Translations under genes and position numbers: made by a program
Notes under the pieces: model-generated
Seen by the model: the letters and a program-made list of their open reading frames with translations, nothing else
What the model was told of the DNA's origin: nothing
Database searches by the model: none
Part shown: piece by piece, positions 27,901-35,753 of the stretch
Layout of the letters: each line of letters opens with the position of its first letter
Numbering within the stretch: position 1 is the first letter of the stretch
Origin: Tunturibacter gelidoferens
GTDB taxonomy: Bacteria > Acidobacteriota > Terriglobia > Terriglobales > Acidobacteriaceae
Direction of reading: 5' to 3'
Assembly: GCF_040358255.1 (NCBI RefSeq)
Contig: NZ_CP132938.1
Coordinates: 4,154,001-4,218,000, forward strand
DNA length: 64,000 nucleotides

Positions 27901-28552
27901 CGCCATTGATGGCGTATTCGACGCTGCCGGCAACGCCGGTCTGACCCTCGTCCTGGTTGGTCTGGCTGACGACACCAGGGGACAGGGTCACGAGCTGGGC
28001 GAAGTTACGGCCGTTCAACACGAGCTGCGTAATCTGCTTGCCCGTGATGGTGAAGGAGATCTCGGGCGACTCCGTCTGCACGACACCCAAGTCGGTACCG
28101 CTTACCTGGATCTCGGCAGTTACGGCTCCAACCGTGAGTTGCGCGTCCACCCGCTCCTTACGCGCAACGCGGACGATGATCCCGTTGGCGGAAAACTTCT
28201 CGAACCCCGGGGAGGTGACTTGCAGATTGTAAGTACCGGCCTCGAGACCGGGCAGAGAGTACTCGCCAGCCGCGTTGGTGGTGGCTTCGACGCTAGTATT
28301 TTGGGCCACATTGGTGAGTGTCACCTTGGCATTTTGGATGGCCCCGCCGCTCTTATCCTTAACCGAACCATCGATGGAACTTGATTGTTGCGCAACGATT
28401 GAGGCCGGGAAAAGCAGACATAGCGCAAAGAGCACAGAACGAAAGACATTCGAGCGAGACGACTTCCGTAACTTCCCGACGGTGTCGAACGGAGAGTGAG
28501 GAAGAGCGGATAGCACGGTTGGATCAGAGGAAAGAGAACATCGGGACCACAT
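24911..28552 (-). CDS. Oar-like TonB-dependent receptor with carboxypeptidase-regulatory domain
   Basis: 1213 residues. After a signal peptide (VLFALCLLFPASIVAQ, about 38-54) comes a carboxypeptidase-regulatory-like beta-sandwich (SIDGSVKDKSGGAIQNAKVTLTN to QVTSPGFEKF), then a plug domain (QLVLNGRNFAQLVTLSPG, INGGRPQYNNWEIDGASVMDN, QTKSGTDRLHGELFEFLRND), then a long beta-barrel ending ILQFAGKFVF with the C-terminal Phe of outer-membrane proteins. This is the standard acidobacterial receptor for importing oligosaccharides with TonB energy. The ATG at 28552 follows CGGAGG. A consensus-like promoter with an embedded operator lies about 100 bp upstream. Substrate is inferred from the neighbouring GH20 and GH2 enzymes. 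Confidence 0.9.
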   Translation of the reverse strand: MWSRCSLSSDPTVLSALPHSPFDTVGKLRKSSRSNVFRSVLFALCLLFPASIVAQQSSSIDGSVKDKSGGAIQNAKVTLTNVAQNTSVEATTNAAGEYSLPGLEAGTYNLQVTSPGFEKFSANGIIVRVARKERVDAQLTVGAVTAEIQVSGTDLGVVQTESPEISFTITGKQITQLVLNGRNFAQLVTLSPGVVSQTNQDEGQTGVAGSVEYAINGGRPQYNNWEIDGASVMDNGSNGTLNVYPNVDAIAETQVLTSNYGAQYGRNASGTVQSQTKSGTDRLHGELFEFLRNDAFNARNYFATTVPTYKKHDYGFTIGGPVYIPHLYTPGVRKTFFFYSQEWRHENVPGTNFNQPVPSDAQRTGNFSDLCPAAGSPVDTADFPDCPVTPPTSPSPGVYYPNNQVPVDPNGTALLALIPAANTSVNGSPYYVASPAQLTTNREELFRIDQVFSEKLRGFYRFIYDSWSTVSSSPTFQTNAFPTVQNSFAGPGIDMVASLTYAASPSLVNEFVADYTTDHITLTNISKGIDRSGFSGNGFFNNGYGGVLPSIILTGNSAYAGGFTVNTGYFPWQNSNPTYSYRDDLTKTLNRQTLIFGVSLIAGQKNEPSTGNNQGTFYFNTSATAVTTGNAFADLLTGQIAQFSQTSAQPKYYNRYKIVEPYFQDNWRLTPKLTLNLGLRLSLFGTYHDISNQSGNFEPSAWSASNAPTIDVDGTQQSSQQQVGAIVPGTGNIFNGVVSCGKNGVYSGCMSGHLFNPAPRLGFAYDVFGNGKLAVRGGYGIFFEHTNGNESNSESLEGSAPIVQTPNKYNFPGYTSAGVGGVQFPLSVFAIPTHAVWPYVQQYNLAVQGELPSHTVLQVAYVGSVGRHLPTWSDLNQLRPLSAAENPYGPGQPISAADCGSITGSFSGPTPYAGTVNGQPVTGNVLNHLIIACGLFDGAAPYRPYVGLSGINNSTNSVSSSYNALQIGVSRYFGGLNGSLAYTYGHSIDEGSNGAYGATEVINSYNLSQSRASSNFDERHSLAVSLVYDIPLFTQPGLLHSILGGWQVSDLTIFQTGTPFSVTNQAYTDNAGTGNAFANTANGQVQSYPDIVGNIHGKVATKYPSGPGPRLYNSDAFAAPQGLTYGNAGRNVLNLPARTNFDMGLFKNFAIREGMHFEFRTEAFNVFNHTQWMTINSSTSCYSTLGGCSADPFLTATAAHNARILQFAGKFVF

Positions 28553-28649
28553 GGCTTAAATGCCTCCGTGAGCACTCAGGAAATGAAAAGAAGTGGCAGT
28601 TCTACAAAAAGATTCCCTTTGCGATGCGCTGGCAGAAGTGAATGTGCCT

Positions 28650-28668
28650 ATATTAGAACGATTGAATA
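28650..28668 (-). promoter_or_regulatory. LacI-type operator candidate, copy 1
   Basis: Minus-strand reading TATTCAATCGTTCTAATAT. It is identical at 18 of 19 positions to copy 2 at 31424-31442 and is centred on a CG dinucleotide in a pseudo-palindrome (ATTCAA..TTCTAAT), as in LacI-family sites. A LacI-family gene lies between the two copies. Confidence 0.72.
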
Positions 28669-28677
28669 CCTTGTCAA
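28650..28677 (-). promoter_or_regulatory. Promoter of the TonB-dependent receptor
   Basis: On the minus strand TTGACA (28677-28672), a 16-base spacer and TAATAT (28655-28650) form a near-consensus sigma-70 promoter. Transcription should start about 90 bases before the receptor ATG. The operator copy at 28650-28668 covers most of the spacer and the -10 box, which fits steric repression. Confidence 0.7.
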
Positions 28678-28768
28678 GAGAAAATTTTTTTGTTTATTTA
28701 TTTCGACCTGGATCTGTATGTGCTCATGGCAGCTTTTCAGTACACTGCCCCCAGAAGGCTGAACCCAC

Positions 28769-30010
28769 TTGAATCGCTGCAAAGGATTTCGATCTTTGTT
28801 CTTACTCTGCTTGCTGTATGCAGCACAGGCCCGTGCTCGTGGCAAAGAGCAAGCCACTATCTCAGCAACGCCAGGCGCTGTACCTGCTTCCGCACAAAAC
28901 TCCGCCAGCACTTCTGCAGATCCTGCATTGCTCTTCCGCCAAGGCATGCAGGCCATGCAAAGCGGGCAACTTGGTGACGCTGAAGAGGACTTTCGACGAG
29001 TGATTGCTCTGGACCCTAAGTCGAGTGCGGCCCACGTCAATCTAGGCGTCGCCTATATGCGGGAGCGCCGGTGGGACGATGCTTTGGTCGAACTGCATCA
29101 AGCGGAATCGCTCTCTCCAAATGCGCCCGGCATTCCCCTGAACATTGGCCTTGCTCACTACCGCAAGAACGACTTTGATGGGGCCATCGAACCGTTCTCT
29201 GAAGCCTTGCAGCGTGCGCCCGATTCGCTTCAAGCACGGTATTTGCTGGGGCTCTGCTATTTTTTTACGAATAAGTACAAGGAAGCCAGCGATACCCTCA
29301 AGCCGCTGTGGGAGCAAGAGTCCACGAATCTGAACTATCTCTATGTCCTGAGCATAGCGGCCAGTAAATCGTCCAACCCTCTGCTACAAAAGAAGGCCTT
29401 CGATCAGATGCTGGCGATTGGCCAGAACACGCCAGAGTTCCATTTATATGTCGGGAAGGCTTGGTTGGCCGAAGACAATACCGAGAAAGCTTTAGAAGAG
29501 TTCCGCGCCGCCGTAGCCGCACGCCCCGACCTTCCTCTGGTGCACTACTTTCTGGGGCGCACCTACCTTGAGCAGCATGCTTATCCTCAGGCCGAGACTG
29601 AATTACAAAAAGACGCAGTCTTGGAACCCGATTTTGCCTATAACTACGAAGATCTTGGTATTTTGTACGCCCAACTCCATCAGCCCGAGAAAGCTGAACA
29701 CAGTTTCCGCCAAGCTATTGAACGTAACAGCGCGCTCGTAAACTCTTACTTCGGTCTCGCCAACTTGTACCGGGATGCCGCACGTTACCCGGAAGCATTG
29801 GAGATGCTGGATCATGCCGAATCCCTGGCGCCGCAAAGCGCCAGCGTGCACTACGCGAGGGGTAAAGTTTTGGCCCGCCTAGGCCAGTCGGCAAAGGCTC
29901 ATCAGGAGTTCGACACGGCCGCACAGTTGCTGAAGTCGTTCAACGATCGCCTGCAACAAGACCCATCGGGTGACCGGTCCGCCGACGCGCAGGATGCCGC
30001 ACAGCAATAG
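28769..30010 (+). CDS. Secreted TPR-repeat protein
   Basis: 413 residues. The N-terminus (GFRSLFLLCLLYAAQARA) looks like a signal peptide. From residue about 50 onward the protein is a chain of roughly ten tetratricopeptide repeats (for example ALLFRQGMQAMQSGQLGDAEEDF, AHVNLGVAYMRERRWDDALVEL, YNYEDLGILYAQLHQPEKAE). The start shown is TTG, with AGAAGG 13 bases upstream; no in-frame ATG fits better. It is divergent from the TonB-dependent receptor and may share its control region. Likely a periplasmic or lipoprotein-like scaffold; function unknown. Confidence 0.78.
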   Translation: MNRCKGFRSLFLLCLLYAAQARARGKEQATISATPGAVPASAQNSASTSADPALLFRQGMQAMQSGQLGDAEEDFRRVIALDPKSSAAHVNLGVAYMRERRWDDALVELHQAESLSPNAPGIPLNIGLAHYRKNDFDGAIEPFSEALQRAPDSLQARYLLGLCYFFTNKYKEASDTLKPLWEQESTNLNYLYVLSIAASKSSNPLLQKKAFDQMLAIGQNTPEFHLYVGKAWLAEDNTEKALEEFRAAVAARPDLPLVHYFLGRTYLEQHAYPQAETELQKDAVLEPDFAYNYEDLGILYAQLHQPEKAEHSFRQAIERNSALVNSYFGLANLYRDAARYPEALEMLDHAESLAPQSASVHYARGKVLARLGQSAKAHQEFDTAAQLLKSFNDRLQQDPSGDRSADAQDAAQQ

Positions 30011-30051
30011 CTGCTGCAGAGTACGCATCACAGCAGGATTTTTCTTGAAGA
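30011..30051 (+). terminator. Weak hairpin after TPR gene
   Basis: CTGCTG and CAGCAG arms separated by about 15 bases are followed by GATTTTTCTT, just past the TPR gene stop. The stem is short, so termination is uncertain. Confidence 0.3.
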
Positions 30052-30064
30052 ACGTTGCTATAGT
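30045..30064 (+). promoter_or_regulatory. Possible autoregulated promoter of the LacI gene
   Basis: An extended -10 element (TGCTATAGT, 30056-30064) overlaps the hexamer AACGTT at 30051-30056 inside AGAACGTTGCT, which resembles the core of the shared operator. A second -10-like TATAAT lies at 30189-30194. Either could serve; neither has a clear -35 box. Confidence 0.3.
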
Positions 30065-30213
30065 GTCACGAAAATCGACTCCGCCAGTTAAGAAGGAACG
30101 AAAGGGTGCGCCGATTCTTGCATCCGCAGCTCCTAGGGAGCGCGCTCCAACAACTTCCTTTACACTCGGCAACAGCTAATGCAGATTTTATAATCGGAAG
30201 GGGTCCCTGCCGT

Positions 30214-31377
30214 TTGCTAACTCAAAACCACTACACGAAGCGCATCACCCTCGCCGACGTTGCGCGTGTCAGCGGCTTTTCTATATCCACCGTCTCCCTC
30301 GTGCTCAACGAGGCGCCACTCTCCCGTTATGTTGCTGCTAGCACCAAAGAGCATATCCGAGCTGTCGCCAGCAAACTTGGCTACCGTCCAGATGCGGCGG
30401 CCCGCTCATTGCGCAGCCGCCGAAGCCACACTATCGGCATCATGGTTTCCGACATCTCCGATCCGTTCTGCACGCTCATCCTGCAGGGCATCGAGAAGGC
30501 ACTCCATCCGACGACCTACCTGCCAATCATCATGATCGCTCACAACCAGCGCAAGCAGTTTGGACGCCATCTTGAGATGATGATGGAGCGTCGGGTCGAG
30601 GGGCTGATCCTTGTCGCAAACTGGCTTTTCGGTGAATTCGACCAGCTCGCCGACTTTCGGAAGAGTCAAATCCCCATGGTCGGCGTGGGCCGGGACCTCA
30701 CAGCAAGCCGCGTTCGCTCTTTACAAGTAGACAACGAGGCTGGTGGATACGCCGCTGCGCGGCATCTTTACGATCTTGGCCATCGCAAGATCGCCGTTCT
30801 CCGTGGTCCTTCCGAACTGGCCGACAGTGATCGCCGCTGGAACGGAATACAGCGCTTCGCGTCTGAAGTCGGGCTACCGCTCGCTTCTAAGCGCGTCGGA
30901 CAACTCCCGGCAGCCGACGATCCAACCTCCGGCTTCGAGGGAGGTTATCGTCTCATCTCGGCGATGATTGAACAGGGAGTTGAATTTACCGCCGTGATCG
31001 CCTTCGACGATCTCACGGGTCTGGGCGCAATTCGGGCGCTGCGCCAGACGGGACGGTACGTACCCGAGGACTGTTCCGTCATCGGCTTCGATGATGTTCC
31101 CCATGCCGCCGTGAATACACCCGGCCTCACCACTATTCGCCAACCGATGGAGGAAATGGGAAGCCTCGCGGCCAAGTGGGTGCTCGACTCGCTCGCTGAC
31201 ACAAAACCGTCCCATACCGCGACGGAGACTTCTTCCCTCTCCGGCACTCTACACTTGTTGCCTCCAGAGTTGGTCATCCGCCAATCGACGACGAGACGGC
31301 TTATCGATATACGGACTGCGCCAGTAACACGGTTGGGTGTCGCGGCTCAGGGGCGGTCGCGACGAAAAAAAGAATAG
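30214..31377 (+). CDS. LacI-family transcriptional regulator
   Basis: 387 residues from the TTG at 30214. Helix-turn-helix KRITLADVARVSGFSISTVSLVLNE, hinge helix region KLGYRPDAAARSLRSRRSHTIG, then a periplasmic-binding-protein-like effector domain (about 70-345; GIMVSDISDPFCTLILQGIEK, VDNEAGGYAAARHLYDLGHRKIAVLRG, VIGFDDVPHAAVNTPGLTTIRQP). The C-terminus is basic (GRSRRKKE). Starting at 30214 puts the HTH at the N-terminus as in the family; a GTG at 30106 has a better ribosome site (AGAAGGA, 8 bases) but would add 36 residues. It sits between the receptor/GH20 unit and the GH2 operon, which carry matching operators, so it is probably their repressor, relieved by a chitin- or chitosan-derived sugar. 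Confidence 0.9.
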   Translation: MLTQNHYTKRITLADVARVSGFSISTVSLVLNEAPLSRYVAASTKEHIRAVASKLGYRPDAAARSLRSRRSHTIGIMVSDISDPFCTLILQGIEKALHPTTYLPIIMIAHNQRKQFGRHLEMMMERRVEGLILVANWLFGEFDQLADFRKSQIPMVGVGRDLTASRVRSLQVDNEAGGYAAARHLYDLGHRKIAVLRGPSELADSDRRWNGIQRFASEVGLPLASKRVGQLPAADDPTSGFEGGYRLISAMIEQGVEFTAVIAFDDLTGLGAIRALRQTGRYVPEDCSVIGFDDVPHAAVNTPGLTTIRQPMEEMGSLAAKWVLDSLADTKPSHTATETSSLSGTLHLLPPELVIRQSTTRRLIDIRTAPVTRLGVAAQGRSRRKKE

Positions 31378-31413
31378 CGCAGGTTTGTGTTCGATCGAGA
31401 TATTTTTATCTCA

Positions 31414-31442
31414 TTGCAATTTTTATTCAAACGTTCTAATAT
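31414..31442 (+). promoter_or_regulatory. Promoter of the GH2-APC-PfkB operon
   Basis: TTGCAA (31414-31419), a 17-base spacer and TAATAT (31437-31442). The 5' leader to the ATG at 31579 is about 130 bases. The operator copy at 31424-31442 covers the spacer and -10 box in the same geometry as at the receptor promoter. Confidence 0.68.
31424..31442 (+). promoter_or_regulatory. LacI-type operator candidate, copy 2
   Basis: Plus-strand reading TATTCAAACGTTCTAATAT, 18 of 19 positions identical to copy 1 read in the direction of its own gene. The core is AAACGTTC around a central CG. Both copies end in the -10 hexamer TAATAT. Confidence 0.72.
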
Positions 31443-31578
31443 TCGTTCGTCGTCCCCATCTATGGCCAAAGTGCGACTTCGCCAGTCGTCCGTTTGCATT
31501 CGATATCTTGCCTGGATCTCGTCCAGAGTTGAGTCGCGGAAGCAAACGTAAGAAAGATTTCTGGAGGTACTGAAGAGC

Positions 31579-34305
31579 ATGACTCTGCGACCGCGCACAA
31601 TTAAGTGCCTTATAAATCCGAGCTGTCTATTGATCATGGGGGCCTGGCTTGCTGCATCCCATGGGCAAGCACGCGCCGCGGCTAGCAGTCCGCTCTCTGA
31701 GGTACCGCTCAAATCGGGTTGGGCGGTTCAGTCAGATTGCAAGGTCCACGGCGTAGGCGCAGAACTCTCCATGCCAAATGCGCGAACCGAGGCTTGGTAT
31801 TCCGCAAGCGTTCCCGCAACTGTGCTCGCGGTGCAGGTTGCGGCAGGCGAATTCAAAGATCCCTTCGTAGGTACAAATCTGCGTTCGATCCCGGGGACAT
31901 CTTACCCTCTGGGAGAAAACTTCTCGAATCTTGACATGCCAGCGGACAGCCCCTATCGCTGTGGTTGGTGGTATCGCAAGACGTTTCACGTTGCTGCCAG
32001 CGAACGAGGAAAGACGATCTGGCTGCGCTTCGGCGGCATCAACTACCGCGCCGACATCTGGCTGAACGGCCGGAAGATCGCCGACTCCGATCAGGTGCAG
32101 GGTGCCTATCGAACATATGAGTTCGACGTCACCAAAGCTATTAAGCCAAGTGAAGAAAATGTGCTGGCCGTGGAGACATTTGCTCCGACTCCGACCGATC
32201 TAGGCATCAACTGGGTCGACTGGAATCCTTGCCCGCCCGATAAAGACATGGGTCTCTGGGGGCCCGTTTCTCTGATGACAAGTGGATCGGTAGCAGTCCG
32301 TTCGCCAATGGCGACAACCCACTTCACGGATGCCTCCTTGCAGACGGCGGAGCTTACAATCCGCGCCGAAGTTAGCAACGCGACAGACCATCCGGTCGAA
32401 GGTCGTCTCGAAGGCACGGCCGCCGGCATACCCATCTCGCAGCTCGTGCGCCTGGCTGCGGGCGAAGAGAAGACAATCTCGTTTGCGCCAAGCGACTTTC
32501 CACAACTCCGGATCGAACACCCGCGGGTATGGTGGCCGGCGGACCAGGGTGCGCATCCGCTCCAGACCCTTACTCTTCGCTTCCTTCTGGATGGCATGGT
32601 TTCGGATGAGCAGTCCCGCCGCTTCGGTATACGCGAGGTTAACTCCGAGTTGACCGCAAAGGGATACCGCTTGTTTCGCGTCAACCAGCGACCCATTCTC
32701 ATTCGTGGTGCAGGCTGGTCGCAGGATATGCTGCTTCGTCAACAGCCCGAGCGCCTTGCCGAGGGGTTTCGCATGGTGCACGACATGCACCTGAATACGA
32801 TCCGCCTGGAAGGCAAGATGGAGACCGACGAGTTCTTTCGCCTGGCCGATGAGCAAGGGGTTCTGGTGATCGCGGGCTGGTGCTGCTGCGATCATTGGGA
32901 GCACTGGGACAAGTGGACGCCCGATACATTGAACGTCGCTACGGCTTCGCTGCAATCTCAAATCCTGCGCATCCGCAGCCATCCCAGCTTGATTGCGTGG
33001 TTGAACGGAAGCGACAATCCGCCGCCCGCGAACGTCGAGACGGCCTACCTGAAAGTTCTCGAGCAGATGCATTGGCCAAATGCCATCGTGTCTTCGGCCA
33101 GCGCAACACCAACCAGCGTGAGTGGTCAGAGTGGCGTCAAGATGACTGGCCCGTATGATTTTGTTGCCCCTTCTTATTGGCTCGTCGATACCAAGTATGG
33201 CGGGGCCTATGGATTCAACACCGAGACCAGCCCAGGTCCAGCAATTCCCTCACCGGAGAGTCTGAAAAAGATGTTGCCGCCTGATCATCATTGGCCGCAG
33301 GACGCAGTATGGGGCTATCACGCGGGCGGCGAAGGCTTCCAGGATATTCACGTCTTCAACGACGCCATGTCAGCAACCTACGGCGAAGCAAAGACCGCGG
33401 CGCGCTATAACCAGGTTGCCCAGTCTATGGCCTTCGATGGCGAGCGGGCCATGTTTGAGGCCTATGGCCGCAATAAGTACAACTCAACCGGGGTTATTCA
33501 ATGGATGCTCAACAACGCCTGGCCTTCGAGCATCTGGCACCTCTACGACTACTACCTCGATGCAGCGGGCGGATACTACGGGACAAAGAAAGCGTGCGAG
33601 TTGCTGCATGTGCAGTACTCCTATGACGATCACAGTGTCTATGTCGTCAACAGCCTTTATAAGGCTACGCCCGGTCTAACTGCAGTTGCTCATGTGTATG
33701 ACATCAACCTGAAGGAGTTGTTCAGCAAATCCACCGCTCTGGATGTCGGCCCCGATAGCTCGATCAAAGCATTCGACATCCCGCAAGCGGTGTTCCAAGC
33801 TCCATCCACCGTGTACTTTGTTCAGCTCGAGTTGAAGAATGCGAAGGATACGGTTGAGAGCAGAAACTTCTACTGGGTGCCGGCTAAGCTGACGGAGTTC
33901 GACTGGGCAAAGACTACTTACACGCACACCCCGACGAAGACATCTGAAGACATGACAGCTCTACAGAGCCTTTCAACTTCACGCGTCACAGCGACAGCGC
34001 GAAGCTCCGGGACGATGGTTCATCTGCACGTCTCGAATCCGTCGAAGGCCCTGGCCTTTCAAGTCGCAGCTGAGCTTGATGATGCTCAAGGGGGGAAGCT
34101 GACACGAATTACCTGGAGCGATAACTACATTGAACTGATGCCGGGCGAAGAGCGTGACTTGACTGCACAGCTGCCTTCCGACCTCCTCTCCGGCGTCGAT
34201 TTGAAGGGGAAGTCTGGGTTGAAGGTGAAGATAGAAGGGTGGAATGTGGAGCCGGTGACCATCAACTCTCAGGTTACTCCCGAGAAGCCCGAGTCGCCTT
34301 TGTAA
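31579..34305 (+). CDS. Exo-beta-D-glucosaminidase, GH2, secreted
   Basis: 908 residues with a signal peptide (LLIMGAWLAASHGQARA). A GH2 sugar-binding domain (about 45-235), an Ig-like domain (about 240-350) and a TIM barrel (about 355-690) are followed by C-terminal beta domains. The barrel shows the motifs I know from the chitosan-degrading enzyme CsxA: RLEGKMETDEFF, IAGWCCCDHWEHWDKW, WLNGSDNPPP with the presumed acid/base D479, and FNTETSPG with the presumed nucleophile E549. An Asp acid/base in place of the usual GH2 Glu (NE motif) is typical of exo-glucosaminidases. It should release GlcN from the non-reducing end of chitosan oligomers. First gene of a three-gene operon. Confidence 0.87.
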   Translation: MTLRPRTIKCLINPSCLLIMGAWLAASHGQARAAASSPLSEVPLKSGWAVQSDCKVHGVGAELSMPNARTEAWYSASVPATVLAVQVAAGEFKDPFVGTNLRSIPGTSYPLGENFSNLDMPADSPYRCGWWYRKTFHVAASERGKTIWLRFGGINYRADIWLNGRKIADSDQVQGAYRTYEFDVTKAIKPSEENVLAVETFAPTPTDLGINWVDWNPCPPDKDMGLWGPVSLMTSGSVAVRSPMATTHFTDASLQTAELTIRAEVSNATDHPVEGRLEGTAAGIPISQLVRLAAGEEKTISFAPSDFPQLRIEHPRVWWPADQGAHPLQTLTLRFLLDGMVSDEQSRRFGIREVNSELTAKGYRLFRVNQRPILIRGAGWSQDMLLRQQPERLAEGFRMVHDMHLNTIRLEGKMETDEFFRLADEQGVLVIAGWCCCDHWEHWDKWTPDTLNVATASLQSQILRIRSHPSLIAWLNGSDNPPPANVETAYLKVLEQMHWPNAIVSSASATPTSVSGQSGVKMTGPYDFVAPSYWLVDTKYGGAYGFNTETSPGPAIPSPESLKKMLPPDHHWPQDAVWGYHAGGEGFQDIHVFNDAMSATYGEAKTAARYNQVAQSMAFDGERAMFEAYGRNKYNSTGVIQWMLNNAWPSSIWHLYDYYLDAAGGYYGTKKACELLHVQYSYDDHSVYVVNSLYKATPGLTAVAHVYDINLKELFSKSTALDVGPDSSIKAFDIPQAVFQAPSTVYFVQLELKNAKDTVESRNFYWVPAKLTEFDWAKTTYTHTPTKTSEDMTALQSLSTSRVTATARSSGTMVHLHVSNPSKALAFQVAAELDDAQGGKLTRITWSDNYIELMPGEERDLTAQLPSDLLSGVDLKGKSGLKVKIEGWNVEPVTINSQVTPEKPESPL

Positions 34306-34346
34306 CCACAGTGTGGACGCATGATCAATAAAGGGAAAAAAGAGGC

Positions 34347-35705
34347 ATGATACCAACTGAGCTGCAACATGAGGGACAGACGGTCACGCTGAAGCGAAGT
34401 CTGCGCTATCGCGACCTCATCCTCTACGGCATCATCCTGATTCAACCGACTGCGCCGATGCCAGTCTTCGGTGTCATCTATCAGGAGTCGCGCGGTCACG
34501 TAGTGATGGCAATCCTGTTCGCGCTGGTCGCCATGCTGTTCACCGCGTACAGCTACGGCCGCATGGCGCGCGCCTATCCCAAGGGCGGTTCTGCGTTCAC
34601 CTACGTGGGCGAAGAGTTGCATCCGGCTCTCGGCTACATGACCGGCTGGTGCATGGCCATGGACTACATTCTTAACCCATTGATCTGCACTATCTGGAGC
34701 AGTAAAGCCGCAATCAACTTTATTCCAGAAGTTCCTTACATCCTCTGGGTACTTTTCTTCGCCGGACTCTTCACCATCCTCAACCTGCGAGGCGTCGAAA
34801 CCTCGGCGCGCATTAACTCTGCTGTCGCAGCAGGGTTAGGCATCGTGATCATTCTTTTTGTAGTCGCGGCCGTGCGATACATCTTCCATCTCCATACATC
34901 GTCATTCGCGTTCTATACGAACCCTGTCTACGATAGAAGTACCTTCTCGGCCCACTCTGTCTTTCGTGGCACCTCGATCGCGGTGCTCACCTACATTGGC
35001 TTCGACGGGATCTCTACACTGAGCGATGAGGCGCACGATCCATCCCGTACTATTCCACGTGCAATCATTCTCACCTGCCTCATCACCGGTGTTCTCGCTT
35101 CCATCGAGGTCTATCTGGCGCAGCTGGTGTGGCCACGCGGTGTCGCCTTCCCTGATCTCGACACCGCCTATGTAGCGATCGCGCGGCGCGCCGGAGGTCC
35201 CTTTCTATTCGCGTTGATGAATGGTGCGCTACTGATCGCTACCATCGGTTCCGGCATGGCGTCACAATTAGGAGCGGCACGGCTCTTGTTCGCCATGGGT
35301 CAAGACGGAGCTTTGCCGCGCAGGTTCTTCGGTACGCTCAATCCGATTCGTCGCATCCCACAGAACAACGTCCTGCTGATCGGCGCGATCGTCCTGGCAG
35401 GCTCACTCGCCATGAGCTACCAACTTGGAACCGAACTGCTGAACTATGGCGCTCTCCTGGCCTTCATGGGTGTCAACGTCGCATCCGCGGTACTAGCCTA
35501 TCGCGCTCATCGTACCGCTGGTACGAACCCATTGTTCCCCATTGTGCTTTCTCTCTCCGGCTTCGTAGTTTGCTTCTTTTTGTGGCTCAATCTCGGCGCA
35601 ACAGCACGATGGGCGGGTACCGTCTGGGCTACGCTGGGTATCGCTTTATGGCTACTTCGGAGACAGCAGATGAAGGGAAGGACACAGCTCCGCACGCGCT
35701 CATGA
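34347..35705 (+). CDS. APC-superfamily permease in amino-sugar operon
   Basis: 452 residues and about 12 membrane helices. The N-terminal region LRYRDLILYGIILIQPTAPMPVFGVI and FTAYSYGRMARAYPKGGSAFTYVGEELHP are typical of the amino acid-polyamine-organocation superfamily, as is YIGFDGISTLSDEAHDPSRTIPRA. These carriers normally import amino acids or amines by proton symport at the inner membrane. It begins 41 bp after the GH2 exo-glucosaminidase and precedes a PfkB kinase, so glucosamine, a cationic amino sugar, is a reasonable candidate substrate. This is inference; an ordinary amino acid or amine substrate remains possible. Confidence 0.85.
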   Translation: MIPTELQHEGQTVTLKRSLRYRDLILYGIILIQPTAPMPVFGVIYQESRGHVVMAILFALVAMLFTAYSYGRMARAYPKGGSAFTYVGEELHPALGYMTGWCMAMDYILNPLICTIWSSKAAINFIPEVPYILWVLFFAGLFTILNLRGVETSARINSAVAAGLGIVIILFVVAAVRYIFHLHTSSFAFYTNPVYDRSTFSAHSVFRGTSIAVLTYIGFDGISTLSDEAHDPSRTIPRAIILTCLITGVLASIEVYLAQLVWPRGVAFPDLDTAYVAIARRAGGPFLFALMNGALLIATIGSGMASQLGAARLLFAMGQDGALPRRFFGTLNPIRRIPQNNVLLIGAIVLAGSLAMSYQLGTELLNYGALLAFMGVNVASAVLAYRAHRTAGTNPLFPIVLSLSGFVVCFFLWLNLGATARWAGTVWATLGIALWLLRRQQMKGRTQLRTRS

Positions 35706-35753
35706 GAGATCGGATCTCAAAATCGGTAGGACGAAAATAGCCTAGGAGGTAAG

